A stretch of DNA of 64,000 bases from UBA6168 sp041752395 (GTDB lineage Bacteria; Bacteroidota; Bacteroidia; Chitinophagales; Saprospiraceae): NCBI GenBank assembly GCA_041752395.1, contig JBGSWN010000127.1, forward strand, positions 1 through 64,000. The letters run 5' to 3'. Below, one piece after another: positions 16,501 to 25,714 of the stretch. A program made the translations under genes and the position numbers. The notes below the pieces were generated by a model. The model ran no database searches. It saw only the letters and a program-made list of their open reading frames with translations, and was not told the origin of the DNA. How positions within the stretch are numbered: position 1 is the stretch's first letter; every line of letters begins with the position of its first letter.

Positions 16501-19500
16501 TATGGTGCAGGCAAATAACGGTACCCCAGGCTATACTTATCTATGGTCAAACGGTAGCACAAATTCTTTGATTTCTCCAGTGCCTACTGGCAATTACGGG
16601 GTGACAGTGACGGATGCGGCTGGTTGTACGGTTTCCACTACAGCTAATGTCAATGACGTACAAGTCCCAATCAGCATCAGTGGTTTCGTAAATGACAACA
16701 CTTCTTGTTTGGCGCCAAATGGCTCAATAAGTATCAGCGTAAATCCACCGTTGGCCGGAGTTCAATGGTCGAATGGTTCAACATCTACCGACATTTTCAA
16801 CCTAGCCCCAGGCACATATACCGTGACTGCGACTTACGGGGCGTCCTGCTCAACAGGTACATCTTTCACGGTACTAAATGGGAGCAATATACCCAACCTC
16901 ACTACCGATGTGGTGAACACGACCTGCGGCCAATCGAATGGTAGCATCAATATGGACATCAATAGTGGGGAGGCACCATTTTTCATTTTATGGTCAAATA
17001 ACAGCCCACTCGAAGACCTGGATAATATTCCTGCCGGGTTGTACACTGTCACTGTGACTTCTTTTTCAGGATGCTCGGCCACTGCTTCCGCGAATGTCAC
17101 GAATACCAACTCCACACTCAGTTTGACGGGTGTACCTGCGGCAAACACATCTTGCAGCGCACCAAATGGCGGCATCAACCTCACGGTCACACCAGCTGGA
17201 AACTACACCTACACTTGGTCTAACATGGTGGCCACAGAAGACCTCACGAATATTCCGGCAGGCACTTACACCGTTACGGTCAGCGCAGGTGGAACCTGTA
17301 CTGCTGTTGGAACTTACCAAGTAACCTCAACCGCCGCACCTCCAACGCTCAGCACAATTCCTTCATCTGCCACGTGCGACCTGTCCAACGGTGGCGTTAA
17401 TTTGACGATAACAGGAGGCACGACACCTTACACGATTGCTTGGTCGAATATGGCATCTACGGAGGATTTGACGAATATTGCCGGAGGCACCTACACGGTT
17501 ACTGTGACAGGCGCAAATGGTTGCTCCGCAACAGCAAGTGCTAATGTTGGTAATACGAATACTTCACCCAACGTGACTGGCACACCTACGGCAAATACCT
17601 CCTGCACTTCCAACAATGGCGGGATAAATATCACAGCGACCCCAGCAGGTTCTTATACCTACACTTGGTCAAATATGGCGGCCACGGAAGACCTCACCAA
17701 TATTGCCGCAGGCACCTACACAGTGACTGTGAGCGCAGGGGGAAGTTGCTCTTCCACGGCCAGTTTCACGGTGACGAACAACGTCTCCAACCCAAGTATT
17801 GTGGACAATATCACTGCCGATATTTGCTCACAGAGCACGGGTGCAATTAACTTGACGGTAACTGGCGCCACACCACCATATACCTTTATATGGTCAAATA
17901 TGGCAACCACGGAAGACCTCTCAAACATCCCTTCCGGCAATTATTCCGTAACGGTTTCAGGGGTAAATGGCTGTTCCTCGACCGCCACTTACAATGTGGC
18001 AAACAACAGCTCTAACTTCACATTAAGTGGGGTGGCGCAGCCTTTGAGTAGTTGCGCAACTACGAACGGTAGCGTCAATTTGACCATTACACCCGTTGGC
18101 ACTTACACGATTAGCTGGTCAAATATGGCCACTACGGAGGATATTTCGAATCTAAATCCAGGCACCTACACGGTCACTGTTTCGGATGCTGGCACATGCA
18201 GTGCTACGGCCAGTTATGTGGTGGGTGATATTACAGAATCGCCAACGCTGTCCCAGAGTATCACGCCAGAGGTTTGCAATTTGCTGGATGGCGCTGTGAA
18301 CTTGAGCGTGACTGGCAGCACCACCCCCTACACTTTCGCTTGGTCAAACATGGCCAGTTCGGAAGACCTTGCAAATATTGCCGGAGGCACCTACACCGTG
18401 ACGGTGACAGGTGCGAATGGTTGCTCCGCAACAACCAGTGCGAACGTACCAAGCAACACGATTGCATTCAGCATAAATGGCGTGACGACACCGAATACAT
18501 CGTGTGCAGTAGAGACTGGTGCTATTGACCTAACCGTCTCACCAGCAGGTACTTACACTTACGCTTGGTCTAACTTGGCCACCACATCAGATATCAGCGG
18601 CCTATCTGGTGGCACCTACACGGTCACTGTGAGTGCCAGTGGCAGCTGCACTGCTACTTCAAGTTACACCGTAACCAGTACCACCGTGGACCCAGTAATT
18701 TCATCCAGCCTGACCCCTGCTATTTGCGGGGTAAGCAACGGCGGAATTGACCTGACCATCAGCGGTGGGGTTTCGCCATTTACTTTTGTTTGGGCCTCTG
18801 GCCCAACGTCTGAGGATTTGACAAACGTGCCACCGGGCGCTTATTCCGTACAAGTAGAAGGTGCGAATGGCTGCGTTTCCAATGCAAATTTTACCGTGCT
18901 TGACAATCCGGTTGCCATCAATATCTCTGGTACGCCTTCGGCAAATACGGCCTGTGATGTCGCAAATGGCTTGGTTAACATAACCGTTTCACCTGCAGGA
19001 ACTTACGTTTATAATTGGTCAAATTTAGAGACCAGTGAAGATATTGCTGGATTGGCTCAAGGTATCTACTCGGTAACTGTAACGCAAGGTTTAACTTGCT
19101 CCGCAACGGCCGATTTTACCGTAGGAAACAATACGACCGCCCCAGTGCTTACCCAATCCGTAACCCCTGATATTTGCGACGGCGGTGTAGGTGGAATTAA
19201 CCTGACAGTAATCGGAAATAGCACACCCTACACTTTTTCATGGTCAAATTTGGCCACAACAGAAGACCTCTTAAACGTTGAACAAGGGCCATACAGCGTG
19301 ACAGTGACAGGTAGCGATGGCTGTACTTCAACGGGCAGCTACACTGTGCCGAACACCAGCAATACCTTTAGCTTTTCAGGAACGCCATCGGCCAATACTT
19401 TGTGCTCTGGCAGCAATGGCGCTGTGAACATTAATGTCATACCAGCAGGCACCTATACTTTCAATTGGTCAAGTGGCCAGACGACGGAAGACATCAGTGG

Positions 19501-22159
19501 GCTGGCTCCCGGCATTTACGAAGTGACCATCAGCGATAGCGGTACTTGCACGGCCTCTGAAATTTTCACCGTCGGAAACAATTCACCTGCTCCGAGCCTT
19601 ACTGGTACACCAACCAATGTGCTTTGCTTCGGAGAAAGCACGGGAGCCATTAACCTAAATGTCACTGGCGGCGTCGGACCATTTGTTTACGACTGGTCAC
19701 CAGCCATTCCCGGTAGCCCACAAGACCCAACCGGGCTTGCGGCGGACAGCTACGCAGTGACGGTGACGGATGCAGCTGGTTGCGCTAACACAGCAAGCTT
19801 TAATATCACGCAACCAAGCTCTTCCACCCAATTGATTTGCAACCAATCCGGCAACGTGAGCTTGCCCGGAATGTCAGACGGCGAGGCAACAGTGACCATC
19901 AATGGTGGAGTTGCACCTTACTCGGTGGATTGGAACCCAGGCGGACTCCAAAACAGCGTTGCTGCTGGCCCATTTGTCATCAGTAACCTTGCCGAAGGCC
20001 CCTATTCTGTGGTGGTGACAGATGCAAATGGCTGCACGACCAATTGTGCCTTCAATATTTCAACGGACGATTGTGTTACCTCCGTTGGCAGCATGTCGAA
20101 CAGCCTGTTGACAAACTGCGGGGTGGGTTGTATCACCGCCATCTACTCCAATTTTGGGGAATATCTGGACACCAACGACGTGCTGCAATATGTACTCCAC
20201 ACCGGCAACGGTAATCAGATTGTGGGGGAATTATTGCGCAGCAGTACACCAACCTTCTGCTTTGATGCCGCAACGATGAGCTACGGCGTCACCTATTATG
20301 TGTCAGCAGTGGCTGGTGACAGCGACGCAAACAGCAACGTGATTTTGACAGATGCCTGCACAAGAATTTCAGCTGGAACGCCAATTATATTTTATGCAGT
20401 GCCTGTTGCAAGTATCGCTCAGCCAGCACCACTCACTTGTTTGGTGCAACAAACGACTTTGCAGGGAACTTCCAGTTTGGCCAATTCCACTTATGCTTGG
20501 GTTGCTTCGCAAGGTGGCAACATTGTTGGAAGTTCTACGAATGCCAATGTCAACGTAAATGCCGCTGGTATCTACACTTTGACGGTGACTCGAAACGGCT
20601 GTTCTTCTACTTCATCGGTACAGGTCGTCAATTTGTCAACCAATGTGACAGCGAGTGTCGTTTCCTCACCAGGTGAAATCTTGGATTGCGTTGTTTCACA
20701 AATATCCTTAAGTGCCACAGCACAAGGTACTGGCAACCCAAGCTATGCTTGGTTCCTCAATGGGCAACAAGTTGGCACTGGTCAAAACTTTGTGTTGCAG
20801 GATAGCGGCATGTACATCGTGGTGGTGACTGACCAAGCGAGTGGTTGCACTGGTACGGCTTCCCTTATCATCAATGACAATTCGGATTACCCGCAGTTGA
20901 GTGTAAATCCTGCGCCCTTGATGAACTGCTTGGATACGGTAGTCACCGTTAGTGGTGCCTCTTCGGTGAATGGCGTTATGTTCAGTTGGGTGACTATCAA
21001 TGGAACTGATACGACGGTGGTTGGCCAAGGTAGTAGTGCTCAGGTTACTTCTCCCGGTACCTATTACCTCATCGGTGTTGCTCCAAACGGGTGCGACAAT
21101 GGAATTGCTTTGCAAGTAAATGGGGATTATTCGCAGCCAACTGCGAATGCTGGGCCTAATGAAACCTTAGACTGTTACCAAACACCACTTGATTTGAACG
21201 GTAGTGGTTCCGCTGGCGTCAGCTTTTACTGGTCAACAGGAATCCCGGGCGTGACCATCAGCGAACCAACCAATCCGGTCATCACCGTAAATGCTTCAGG
21301 GATTTACTCGCTGACTGTCACCAACCTAGGCAACCATTGCACGGACAGTGACGATGTGGAGGTTTTCCAATACGAAAATGTGCCGCAAGCCGAGGTATTG
21401 CCGGAAGACCCTGACTGTTTTGGCGATGAAAACGGAAGCATCACCTTGAACACCGACCCTGCCAATGGGCCTTATTCCTTTGAGCTAAATGGGCAGGATT
21501 ATGGTTCGCAAAACTACTTTGCGCCGCTCGCACCCGGTACATATGAGATACAGGTGACGGATGGCCAAGGTTGTATTTGGACGACGCAGGTTACTTTGAA
21601 TACCCCAGAGCAACTGCTTGTGGACCTCGGTGCCGACTTGGTGGTGAACCTCGGTGAAACAGCGACCATCACAGCGCAGGTTACAGTGCCTGCTTCACAA
21701 TTGGACACCCTGCTTTGGACGCCAGCGACCTTGCTACCTTGCCCAGAAATGCCTTGCGACCAACAGGAATTCCTGCCAACCCAACAGACGGTGGTAACGG
21801 TAACGGTCATTGACCAAAATGGCTGCCGAGCGGAGGATTTGCTTTCGATTTTTGTGAAAAAGAACAATCCAGTTTATGTGCCGAACAGCTTTTCGCCAAA
21901 CGGCGATGGCACCAACGATGTATTCATGATTTATGCTGGCAAAGAAGTGCAGCAAATCAAGGAATTCCTGGTGTTTGACCGCTGGGGCGAGACTGTTTGG
22001 GAATACTATAAATTCGAACCAAACAATCCGGCTTACGGCTGGAACGGTACGCACCGGGGCGAGACCATGAACCCTGCGGTTTTCGTATGGTTTGCCGTGG
22101 TTGAGTTTATTGATGGCACGGAAGTGCTGTTGGAGGGTGATGTTAGCCTAGTTAGGTAA
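13592..22159 (+). CDS. 2855-aa SprB-repeat adhesin with gliding-associated (T9SS type B) C-terminus
   Basis: It has a signal peptide (MRRIYVILVLVLAG, cleavage after LLAQ). A Cys/Asn-rich N-terminal domain (residues 20-165) and Ig/PKD-like domains (to about 345) follow. About 24 SprB-type repeats of roughly 75 aa run from about 355 to 2156, each with the signature YTxxWSN, TEDLxNIxxGxYTVTV and a Cys after NG or GGT. A Cys-rich domain, further Ig-like domains and one more SprB-like copy (near 2610-2670) come next. The last 95 or so residues are a CHU_C type sorting domain (VPNSFSPNGDGTNDVF, FDRWGE, WNGT). Repeats 2-22 alternate strictly between two subtypes. By analogy with SprB it should be a long surface filament used in gliding or adhesion. 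No gld/spr genes are adjacent. A terminator follows. Confidence 0.92.
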   Translation: MRRIYVILVLVLAGTQFLLAQCPPPGTPTSTNTCGEAVANCLNLNGYCGTINNNNQQQPFPGCPNNVLNNDEWFAFYAGTTNIAIQITPSNCQTGGQQGLQGAIYQACGPPWVAMDLQCPCTTNPFTLNNSNFVIGQIYYIVIDGCGGNVCDYSVQVTQGSTIGSPPSDPGAVTGPSPVCVMTSSTYTVPAIQGATAYQWTMVPSLGTFTSTTNTVNVTWTTPGTTQLCVTSSNVCFSNPVQSCIPITVVPKPTAMLSGTGVLCEGPSGTVPLTVNFTPVGGGPWTFVYAINGVSQPAITTTDNPYTINATTPGNYTLVSVNYPSPNCPGTVSGSSNIAIAAITPSAVTTADICGQGIGAIDLSVAPTGTYTYLWSNTATTQDIANLAAGSYTVTITNSAGCTKTATYTVPNNSVTPTISGTTTPNTTCNGAEGDIDISVNPPNTYIYAWSNGATSQDLTDVAAGTYTVTVSFGTTCSATASFTIANQPNTPTITSTTTPTICELANGDINVSVSGGVSPYTFSWSNGATTEDLNGVLAGSYSVTVTGANGCTATSTINLSNTNPPINITGVIAANTTCNGGNGGINITVTPAVPPGGGSYTYNWSNGETTEDISNVMEGNYTVTVTGGGACTATASFNIPNQPNNPTVTFTTTPSVCEEPNGDINVSVSGGVTPYTFAWSNGETSEDLNDFLAGSYTVTVTGANGCTASTTIALTNDNPPITINGTISPNTSCSGGNGTILISISPAVPPVASSYTINWSNGDTGTSLVGLSPGTYSVTVNGGGACTQTASFTISNVPDNPVLTPLVTPTFCNQSDGAASVLVTGSVMPYTYLWSDGSTGTGITGIVAGSYSVTVTGANGCTASIPINVPNNTVNITITPTITPNTICVGPGNGAISITTQPPGLIVNWSTGQTSNDIGPLEPGSYSVTASAGGTCMQTGNFTVPTQPNLPTAVTTVTSTECGIPSGEAMVQANNGTPGYTYLWSNGSTNSLISPVPTGNYGVTVTDAAGCTVSTTANVNDVQVPISISGFVNDNTSCLAPNGSISISVNPPLAGVQWSNGSTSTDIFNLAPGTYTVTATYGASCSTGTSFTVLNGSNIPNLTTDVVNTTCGQSNGSINMDINSGEAPFFILWSNNSPLEDLDNIPAGLYTVTVTSFSGCSATASANVTNTNSTLSLTGVPAANTSCSAPNGGINLTVTPAGNYTYTWSNMVATEDLTNIPAGTYTVTVSAGGTCTAVGTYQVTSTAAPPTLSTIPSSATCDLSNGGVNLTITGGTTPYTIAWSNMASTEDLTNIAGGTYTVTVTGANGCSATASANVGNTNTSPNVTGTPTANTSCTSNNGGINITATPAGSYTYTWSNMAATEDLTNIAAGTYTVTVSAGGSCSSTASFTVTNNVSNPSIVDNITADICSQSTGAINLTVTGATPPYTFIWSNMATTEDLSNIPSGNYSVTVSGVNGCSSTATYNVANNSSNFTLSGVAQPLSSCATTNGSVNLTITPVGTYTISWSNMATTEDISNLNPGTYTVTVSDAGTCSATASYVVGDITESPTLSQSITPEVCNLLDGAVNLSVTGSTTPYTFAWSNMASSEDLANIAGGTYTVTVTGANGCSATTSANVPSNTIAFSINGVTTPNTSCAVETGAIDLTVSPAGTYTYAWSNLATTSDISGLSGGTYTVTVSASGSCTATSSYTVTSTTVDPVISSSLTPAICGVSNGGIDLTISGGVSPFTFVWASGPTSEDLTNVPPGAYSVQVEGANGCVSNANFTVLDNPVAINISGTPSANTACDVANGLVNITVSPAGTYVYNWSNLETSEDIAGLAQGIYSVTVTQGLTCSATADFTVGNNTTAPVLTQSVTPDICDGGVGGINLTVIGNSTPYTFSWSNLATTEDLLNVEQGPYSVTVTGSDGCTSTGSYTVPNTSNTFSFSGTPSANTLCSGSNGAVNINVIPAGTYTFNWSSGQTTEDISGLAPGIYEVTISDSGTCTASEIFTVGNNSPAPSLTGTPTNVLCFGESTGAINLNVTGGVGPFVYDWSPAIPGSPQDPTGLAADSYAVTVTDAAGCANTASFNITQPSSSTQLICNQSGNVSLPGMSDGEATVTINGGVAPYSVDWNPGGLQNSVAAGPFVISNLAEGPYSVVVTDANGCTTNCAFNISTDDCVTSVGSMSNSLLTNCGVGCITAIYSNFGEYLDTNDVLQYVLHTGNGNQIVGELLRSSTPTFCFDAATMSYGVTYYVSAVAGDSDANSNVILTDACTRISAGTPIIFYAVPVASIAQPAPLTCLVQQTTLQGTSSLANSTYAWVASQGGNIVGSSTNANVNVNAAGIYTLTVTRNGCSSTSSVQVVNLSTNVTASVVSSPGEILDCVVSQISLSATAQGTGNPSYAWFLNGQQVGTGQNFVLQDSGMYIVVVTDQASGCTGTASLIINDNSDYPQLSVNPAPLMNCLDTVVTVSGASSVNGVMFSWVTINGTDTTVVGQGSSAQVTSPGTYYLIGVAPNGCDNGIALQVNGDYSQPTANAGPNETLDCYQTPLDLNGSGSAGVSFYWSTGIPGVTISEPTNPVITVNASGIYSLTVTNLGNHCTDSDDVEVFQYENVPQAEVLPEDPDCFGDENGSITLNTDPANGPYSFELNGQDYGSQNYFAPLAPGTYEIQVTDGQGCIWTTQVTLNTPEQLLVDLGADLVVNLGETATITAQVTVPASQLDTLLWTPATLLPCPEMPCDQQEFLPTQQTVVTVTVIDQNGCRAEDLLSIFVKKNNPVYVPNSFSPNGDGTNDVFMIYAGKEVQQIKEFLVFDRWGETVWEYYKFEPNNPAYGWNGTHRGETMNPAVFVWFAVVEFIDGTEVLLEGDVSLVR
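14640..20070 (+). repeat. about 24 tandem SprB-repeat coding units in an A/B dimer order
   Basis: Units are about 225 bp. The A type (TP-AGTYTYTWSN with S-A-G-G-x-C) and the B type (GGTTPYTFAWSN with G-A-N-G-C) alternate, giving a roughly 450-bp higher-order repeat. The most alike neighbours are in the 17.2-18.7 kb region, where the phrase WSNMATTEDL recurs with little change. Confidence 0.85.
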
Positions 22160-22180
22160 AAAGAGAGTTGTTTCGAGCTG

Positions 22181-22223
22181 AATAAAACCGGGTGTAACTT
22201 TCGTTTCACCCGGTTTATTTTTT
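22181..22223 (+). terminator. terminator of the SprB giant
   Basis: AATAAAACCGGGTG (22181-22194) pairs with CACCCGGTTTATT (22207-22219) around a 12-nt loop and is followed by a T run. It sits 21 bp after the stop codon. Confidence 0.85.
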
Positions 22224-22457
22224 GAAAAAAGATTGCTTTTTTGAAACGGCTATTTTTACATAAAACCTGATTTTGCACAAATTCTGCTTTCTCATCTTTT
22301 TTGCCTTCGGCACATACTTCCTTTGCACAATTCTGCTGTTTTATCGTCCTTTGTGTAAAATTGGTCGTTGCGATTTGCCGATTGCCGCAAATTTGCGCTA
22401 ACCTTGCTCCTTCGTTTTGCCGATCAACCATCGGCCACAACAAATTACCATTCAAAC

Positions 22458-23471
22458 ATGGATTCAAACGATTTCAAACCGAAGACTTTTTGGCAACGCC
22501 CGGAGGGCGTCACTGGAATGATTTTCCTTTCGGCAATTCTTATTGGCGTCGGTGCTGCCTTGATAAATGGCTTGTCAGCAATCATTGCAAGCACTGCCAG
22601 CATGGTCGTTGCCCTGATGATATTGGCAGCCCTGATTTACGTAGTCCTCAACCCCAAAATGCGGGCACTCGTTGGCTTCGGCTACAAAAGCGTGATGCGC
22701 TGGATTACTGGGCTTTTTGTCCAAATTGACCCAATTGGCATCCTGAAAGGCTATGTCGAGCATTTGCAGGACAACCTCCGCAACATGAACAAGCAGATGA
22801 ACAAGCTGCGGGGTCAGATGCACCAATTGAACGAGGTCATTGTCAACAATAAAAAGGAAATTCAGAGCAATCTTCAACTGGCGAGCCAAGCCAAAGACTC
22901 CAACAACCAAGCGCAGATGGTGCTCAAATCCCGTAAAGCGGGCCGTCTTCAAGAGTCCAATGTTCGGCTGGACACGCTTTACAATAAAATGGAGGTGATG
23001 TACCGGGTGCTGAAGCGCATGTACGAAAACTCCGAGGTCATGATGGAGGATATCAAAGACCAAGTAGAGTTGAAGGAGCAAGAAAGGAAGGCCATCCACG
23101 CCTCCAATTCTGCGATGCGTTCCGCCATGAGCGTCATCCAAGGCGACAAGGACAAACGGGCTATGTTCGATGAAGCGCTGGAAGCCGTGGCCGACGACGT
23201 GAGCCAAAAAGTGGGGGAAATGGAGCGCTTCATGGAGGTTTCGTCCAGTTTCATGGACAGCATTGACCTCCAAAACGGTGTTTTTGAAGAAGAAGGATTG
23301 GAGATGCTGGAGAAGTGGGAGAAGGAGTCTTTCTCAAAACTGCTGGGCGATGAAAAGCAAACGCTCATCAGCAAGGCGCACAATGACGCTGATGTGCTCG
23401 ACCTCAACGAACCCATCAAGATGCCGGAAAGGGTAGGGCATCGCAACCAATACGATAACTTTTTTGAATAA
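22458..23471 (+). CDS. two-helix membrane protein with long cytoplasmic or periplasmic coiled coil
   Basis: The open frame begins at 22368, but the ATG at 22458 (MDSNDFKPKTFWQRPEG) is the sensible start, giving 337 aa. Two transmembrane helices lie at about residues 17-40 and 46-65 (GMIFLSAILIGVGAAL; MVVALMILAALIYVV). The rest is almost entirely helical, with a coiled coil from about 95 to 300 rich in Gln, Asn, Lys and Glu (NMNKQMNKLRGQMHQLNE). It recalls PspA-type or stomatin-associated proteins in outline, but I do not recognise the family. It is the first gene of a probable operon with the solute-binding/OmpA fusion (89 bp later) and a lipoprotein, all ended by the terminator at 25662. Confidence 0.85.
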   Translation: MDSNDFKPKTFWQRPEGVTGMIFLSAILIGVGAALINGLSAIIASTASMVVALMILAALIYVVLNPKMRALVGFGYKSVMRWITGLFVQIDPIGILKGYVEHLQDNLRNMNKQMNKLRGQMHQLNEVIVNNKKEIQSNLQLASQAKDSNNQAQMVLKSRKAGRLQESNVRLDTLYNKMEVMYRVLKRMYENSEVMMEDIKDQVELKEQERKAIHASNSAMRSAMSVIQGDKDKRAMFDEALEAVADDVSQKVGEMERFMEVSSSFMDSIDLQNGVFEEEGLEMLEKWEKESFSKLLGDEKQTLISKAHNDADVLDLNEPIKMPERVGHRNQYDNFFE

Positions 23472-23474
23472 CAG

Positions 23475-23557
23475 TTTGGTGACTGGTGATTGGTGATTTG
23501 TGACTGGGCAGTACCAGTACAACCCTCCAATCACAAGTCTCCATTCACCAATCACCA
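23475..23557. repeat. hairpin of iterated GGTGATTG words
   Basis: Left arm: TTTGGTGACTGGTGATTGG followed by TGATTTGTGACTGGG (23475-23508). Right arm: CCAATCACAAGTCTCCATTC followed by ACCAATCACCAACC (23527-23560), its inverted counterpart. The right arm ends at the ATG of the next gene, so the ribosome-binding region is inside the hairpin. Confidence 0.75.
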
Positions 23558-23560
23558 ACC

Positions 23561-25123
23561 ATGGGTAGCAGACTCACACCATTTTCAAAACTCTTGATTA
23601 CACTCCTCATCGTCGCCGTCGTGGTACTCGGTGGGCGCTGGCTTTTGAACAATACCGACTTCGGTAAAGGCTTGAAAGACAAGGCCGAAGCTGGTCAAAC
23701 GGATTCATCAAACAGCGATGCTGACAACGGTGCAGCACCATCCGATGCCATCCGAATTGGCGTGGTGACTTGGGGCGGGTACGCTGGTGGCCAATATTTC
23801 AACGAAGGTTTCAAGGCAAATACGGAATCACGTTTTTACAAGGATTATGGTTTCAAAGTGGATTTCAAAGTCCTCGACGACTTTGTGGCCAGCCGGGATG
23901 CCTTCAAGCGGGGCGATATTGACCTGCTCTGGGCGACCATTGATGCCTTTCCAACGGAGGCAGGTGAAATGGCCGACATCCAGCCACAAGTGGTGTTCCA
24001 GGCTGACTGGTCACGGGGCGGGGATGCCATCGTGGCACGCCGAGGCATCGGTTCAGTTGCCGATTTGAAAGGCAAAAAAATCGCCGTGGCGGAGCTTACC
24101 CCCTCGCACTCCTTCCTCCTCTGGCTGCTCGAAGCGGGCGGTATGACCGAGAAGGACGTGCAGCTCATCAAACAGGCCAGTGCCATTGATGCCGCCGAGG
24201 CGTTCAAGGCGCAGCAGGTGGATGCTGCCGTGGTTTGGAGTCCAGACGATGAGGCTTGCCTCTCCTCCGTGGCAGGTTCTAGGATTTTGGAAAGCACAAA
24301 GTCCGCTTCCAACATCATCGCCGATGTTTTCATCGCAAAAAAAGCTTGGATTGATGCGAACCCAAAACGGCTCCAACAGCTTTACGAAGGCTGGATGAAA
24401 GGCGCTGCCGAAATCAACAGCGACCCAGCCGCCAAGCAGAAAGCGGCCAAGATTTTATCTGAAAATTTTGAGGGAATCAGCCAAGAATGGGCGGTAAAAG
24501 CCATTGAAAACGTGCGCCTCTGCACCCACGGCGACAACCTGAATTTCTTTGGTCAAGACCCAGAATACAAGGGCGTTAGCGGCGACAAACTCTATGGCCG
24601 GATGTCGCAGGTGTACACCGACCTTGGCTATATCAAAGGACGGACGCCGACTTGGCGGGAGATTTCGAACTCCACTGCCGTGCGTGGCACCAACCTCACC
24701 GGCGCTGAAAATGCAGCGGAGGGGCAAAAAACTTTTACCGAAGTCACCAAAAAAGAAGGTGCGGAAAAGGAAACCATTGCCACCAAACGGGTCAGCATCA
24801 ACTTCCGTTCTGGGGAATTCAAGCTGGATGAAAATGCCAAATATATCATTGACAAGGAATTCGTTGAGATAGCAAAAGCCTTTTCCAATGCCCGTATCCG
24901 CATCGAAGGGAATACCGATGACACAGGTGCAAAAGCGACCAATGTTGCGCTTTCGCAAAAAAGGGCCGAGGCCGTTCGGGACTACCTCGTGAGCGAACAT
25001 GGGATGCCCCGCAACCGTTTCATCGTCATCGGCAATGGACCTGACAGCCCTGTTGCACCGAACACCGACGAAGCCGGGAAGGCAAAAAACCGTCGGACTG
25101 ACTTTGAATTGGTGAGGGAATAA
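23561..25123 (+). CDS. periplasmic solute-binding protein fused to an OmpA peptidoglycan-binding domain
   Basis: This 520-aa protein has a short N-terminal membrane anchor (residues 10-30, LLITLLIVAVVVLGG) and an acidic linker. A type 2 periplasmic binding domain of the NMT1/SsuA or phosphate-binding kind follows (about 62-340: IRIGVVTWGGYAGGQYF, DLLWATIDAFPTEAGEM, LKGKKIAVAELTPSHSFLLWLL, VDAAVVWSPDDE). The C-terminal OmpA domain (about 415-520) has the NTDDTGAKATNVALSQKRA loop and NRRTDFEL, with the Asp and Arg that bind diaminopimelate. The binding domain is thus tethered both to the membrane and to peptidoglycan. No ABC permease or ATPase is nearby, so it is more likely a sensor than a transporter component. 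The start follows the GGTGATTG hairpin directly. Confidence 0.88.
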   Translation: MGSRLTPFSKLLITLLIVAVVVLGGRWLLNNTDFGKGLKDKAEAGQTDSSNSDADNGAAPSDAIRIGVVTWGGYAGGQYFNEGFKANTESRFYKDYGFKVDFKVLDDFVASRDAFKRGDIDLLWATIDAFPTEAGEMADIQPQVVFQADWSRGGDAIVARRGIGSVADLKGKKIAVAELTPSHSFLLWLLEAGGMTEKDVQLIKQASAIDAAEAFKAQQVDAAVVWSPDDEACLSSVAGSRILESTKSASNIIADVFIAKKAWIDANPKRLQQLYEGWMKGAAEINSDPAAKQKAAKILSENFEGISQEWAVKAIENVRLCTHGDNLNFFGQDPEYKGVSGDKLYGRMSQVYTDLGYIKGRTPTWREISNSTAVRGTNLTGAENAAEGQKTFTEVTKKEGAEKETIATKRVSINFRSGEFKLDENAKYIIDKEFVEIAKAFSNARIRIEGNTDDTGAKATNVALSQKRAEAVRDYLVSEHGMPRNRFIVIGNGPDSPVAPNTDEAGKAKNRRTDFELVRE

Positions 25124-25178
25124 AATCAGCTAGTTGACCAATGAATTGGGCAATTTCTAAAACTATAAAAAAACAATC

Positions 25179-25643
25179 ATGAAAAAATTATTGCTCACCA
25201 GCTTGCTGCTCACGGCTTTGGTTTTAGGGTGTAAAAACGACCCAAAAGATAACCAAAGTGGCACCACCACTGAGACAACAGCCGCTGCAATTGATCCGGC
25301 CACCATCAAGTTCATCTGCGAAACGGCGGAAGTGCCGAATGACCAAGGCGATGCACCACACCACGAAGTTTTCTTGCAAATGGGCAACAGCAAAGTGAAA
25401 GTTGCAGATATTCTCAATTGCGAAACCTTGGGCAAGGATTCCTACGAGCAGAACCAAATTCCCCCAAAAGCGATTGCAGCGGTGGGCGGCTGGTGGGCTG
25501 GCGCTGGTGACTACCTTTATATTATCGAAGAAGCTGGAAACTACGTGGTGAAAAAAGGCTTCACAGGTGAGGAAATGGAAAACAACGATTTTGGCTACAA
25601 AACAATCATGACCTTCAGTAAAACAGGTGAAGAAGTGTTTTGA
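25179..25643 (+). CDS. small lipoprotein, third gene of the coiled-coil/OmpA-fusion operon
   Basis: The 154-aa product has a signal peptide with a lipobox (ALVLGC, Cys at about residue 18). A Thr/Ala-rich linker and a compact domain of unknown family follow, with conserved-looking phrases (FICETAEVPNDQGDAPHHEVFLQMG, AIAAVGGWWAGAGDYLYII). It lies 55 bp after the OmpA fusion gene and before a strong terminator, so all three are probably expressed together. It should sit in the inner leaflet of the outer membrane or in the inner membrane. The function is unknown. Confidence 0.82.
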   Translation: MKKLLLTSLLLTALVLGCKNDPKDNQSGTTTETTAAAIDPATIKFICETAEVPNDQGDAPHHEVFLQMGNSKVKVADILNCETLGKDSYEQNQIPPKAIAAVGGWWAGAGDYLYIIEEAGNYVVKKGFTGEEMENNDFGYKTIMTFSKTGEEVF

Positions 25644-25661
25644 TTTGAAATATCATCAATG

Positions 25662-25702
25662 AAAATGGCGTCATGGCATTGTTGCCATGACGCCATTTTT
25701 TA
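25662..25702. terminator. strong two-way terminator between convergent genes
   Basis: AAAATGGCGTCATGGCA (25662-25678) pairs perfectly over 17 bp with TGCCATGACGCCATTTT (25683-25699), with a TTGT loop. A and T runs on the two sides let it work for the lipoprotein gene (+) and the beta-barrel gene (-). Confidence 0.93.
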
Positions 25703-25714
25703 TATTGATTCACC

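Noticed and set aside
14640..20070. Possible CRISPR or satellite array
   Set aside because: The spacing is about 225 bp, in frame, and encodes SprB domains; no short identical repeats with unique spacers exist.
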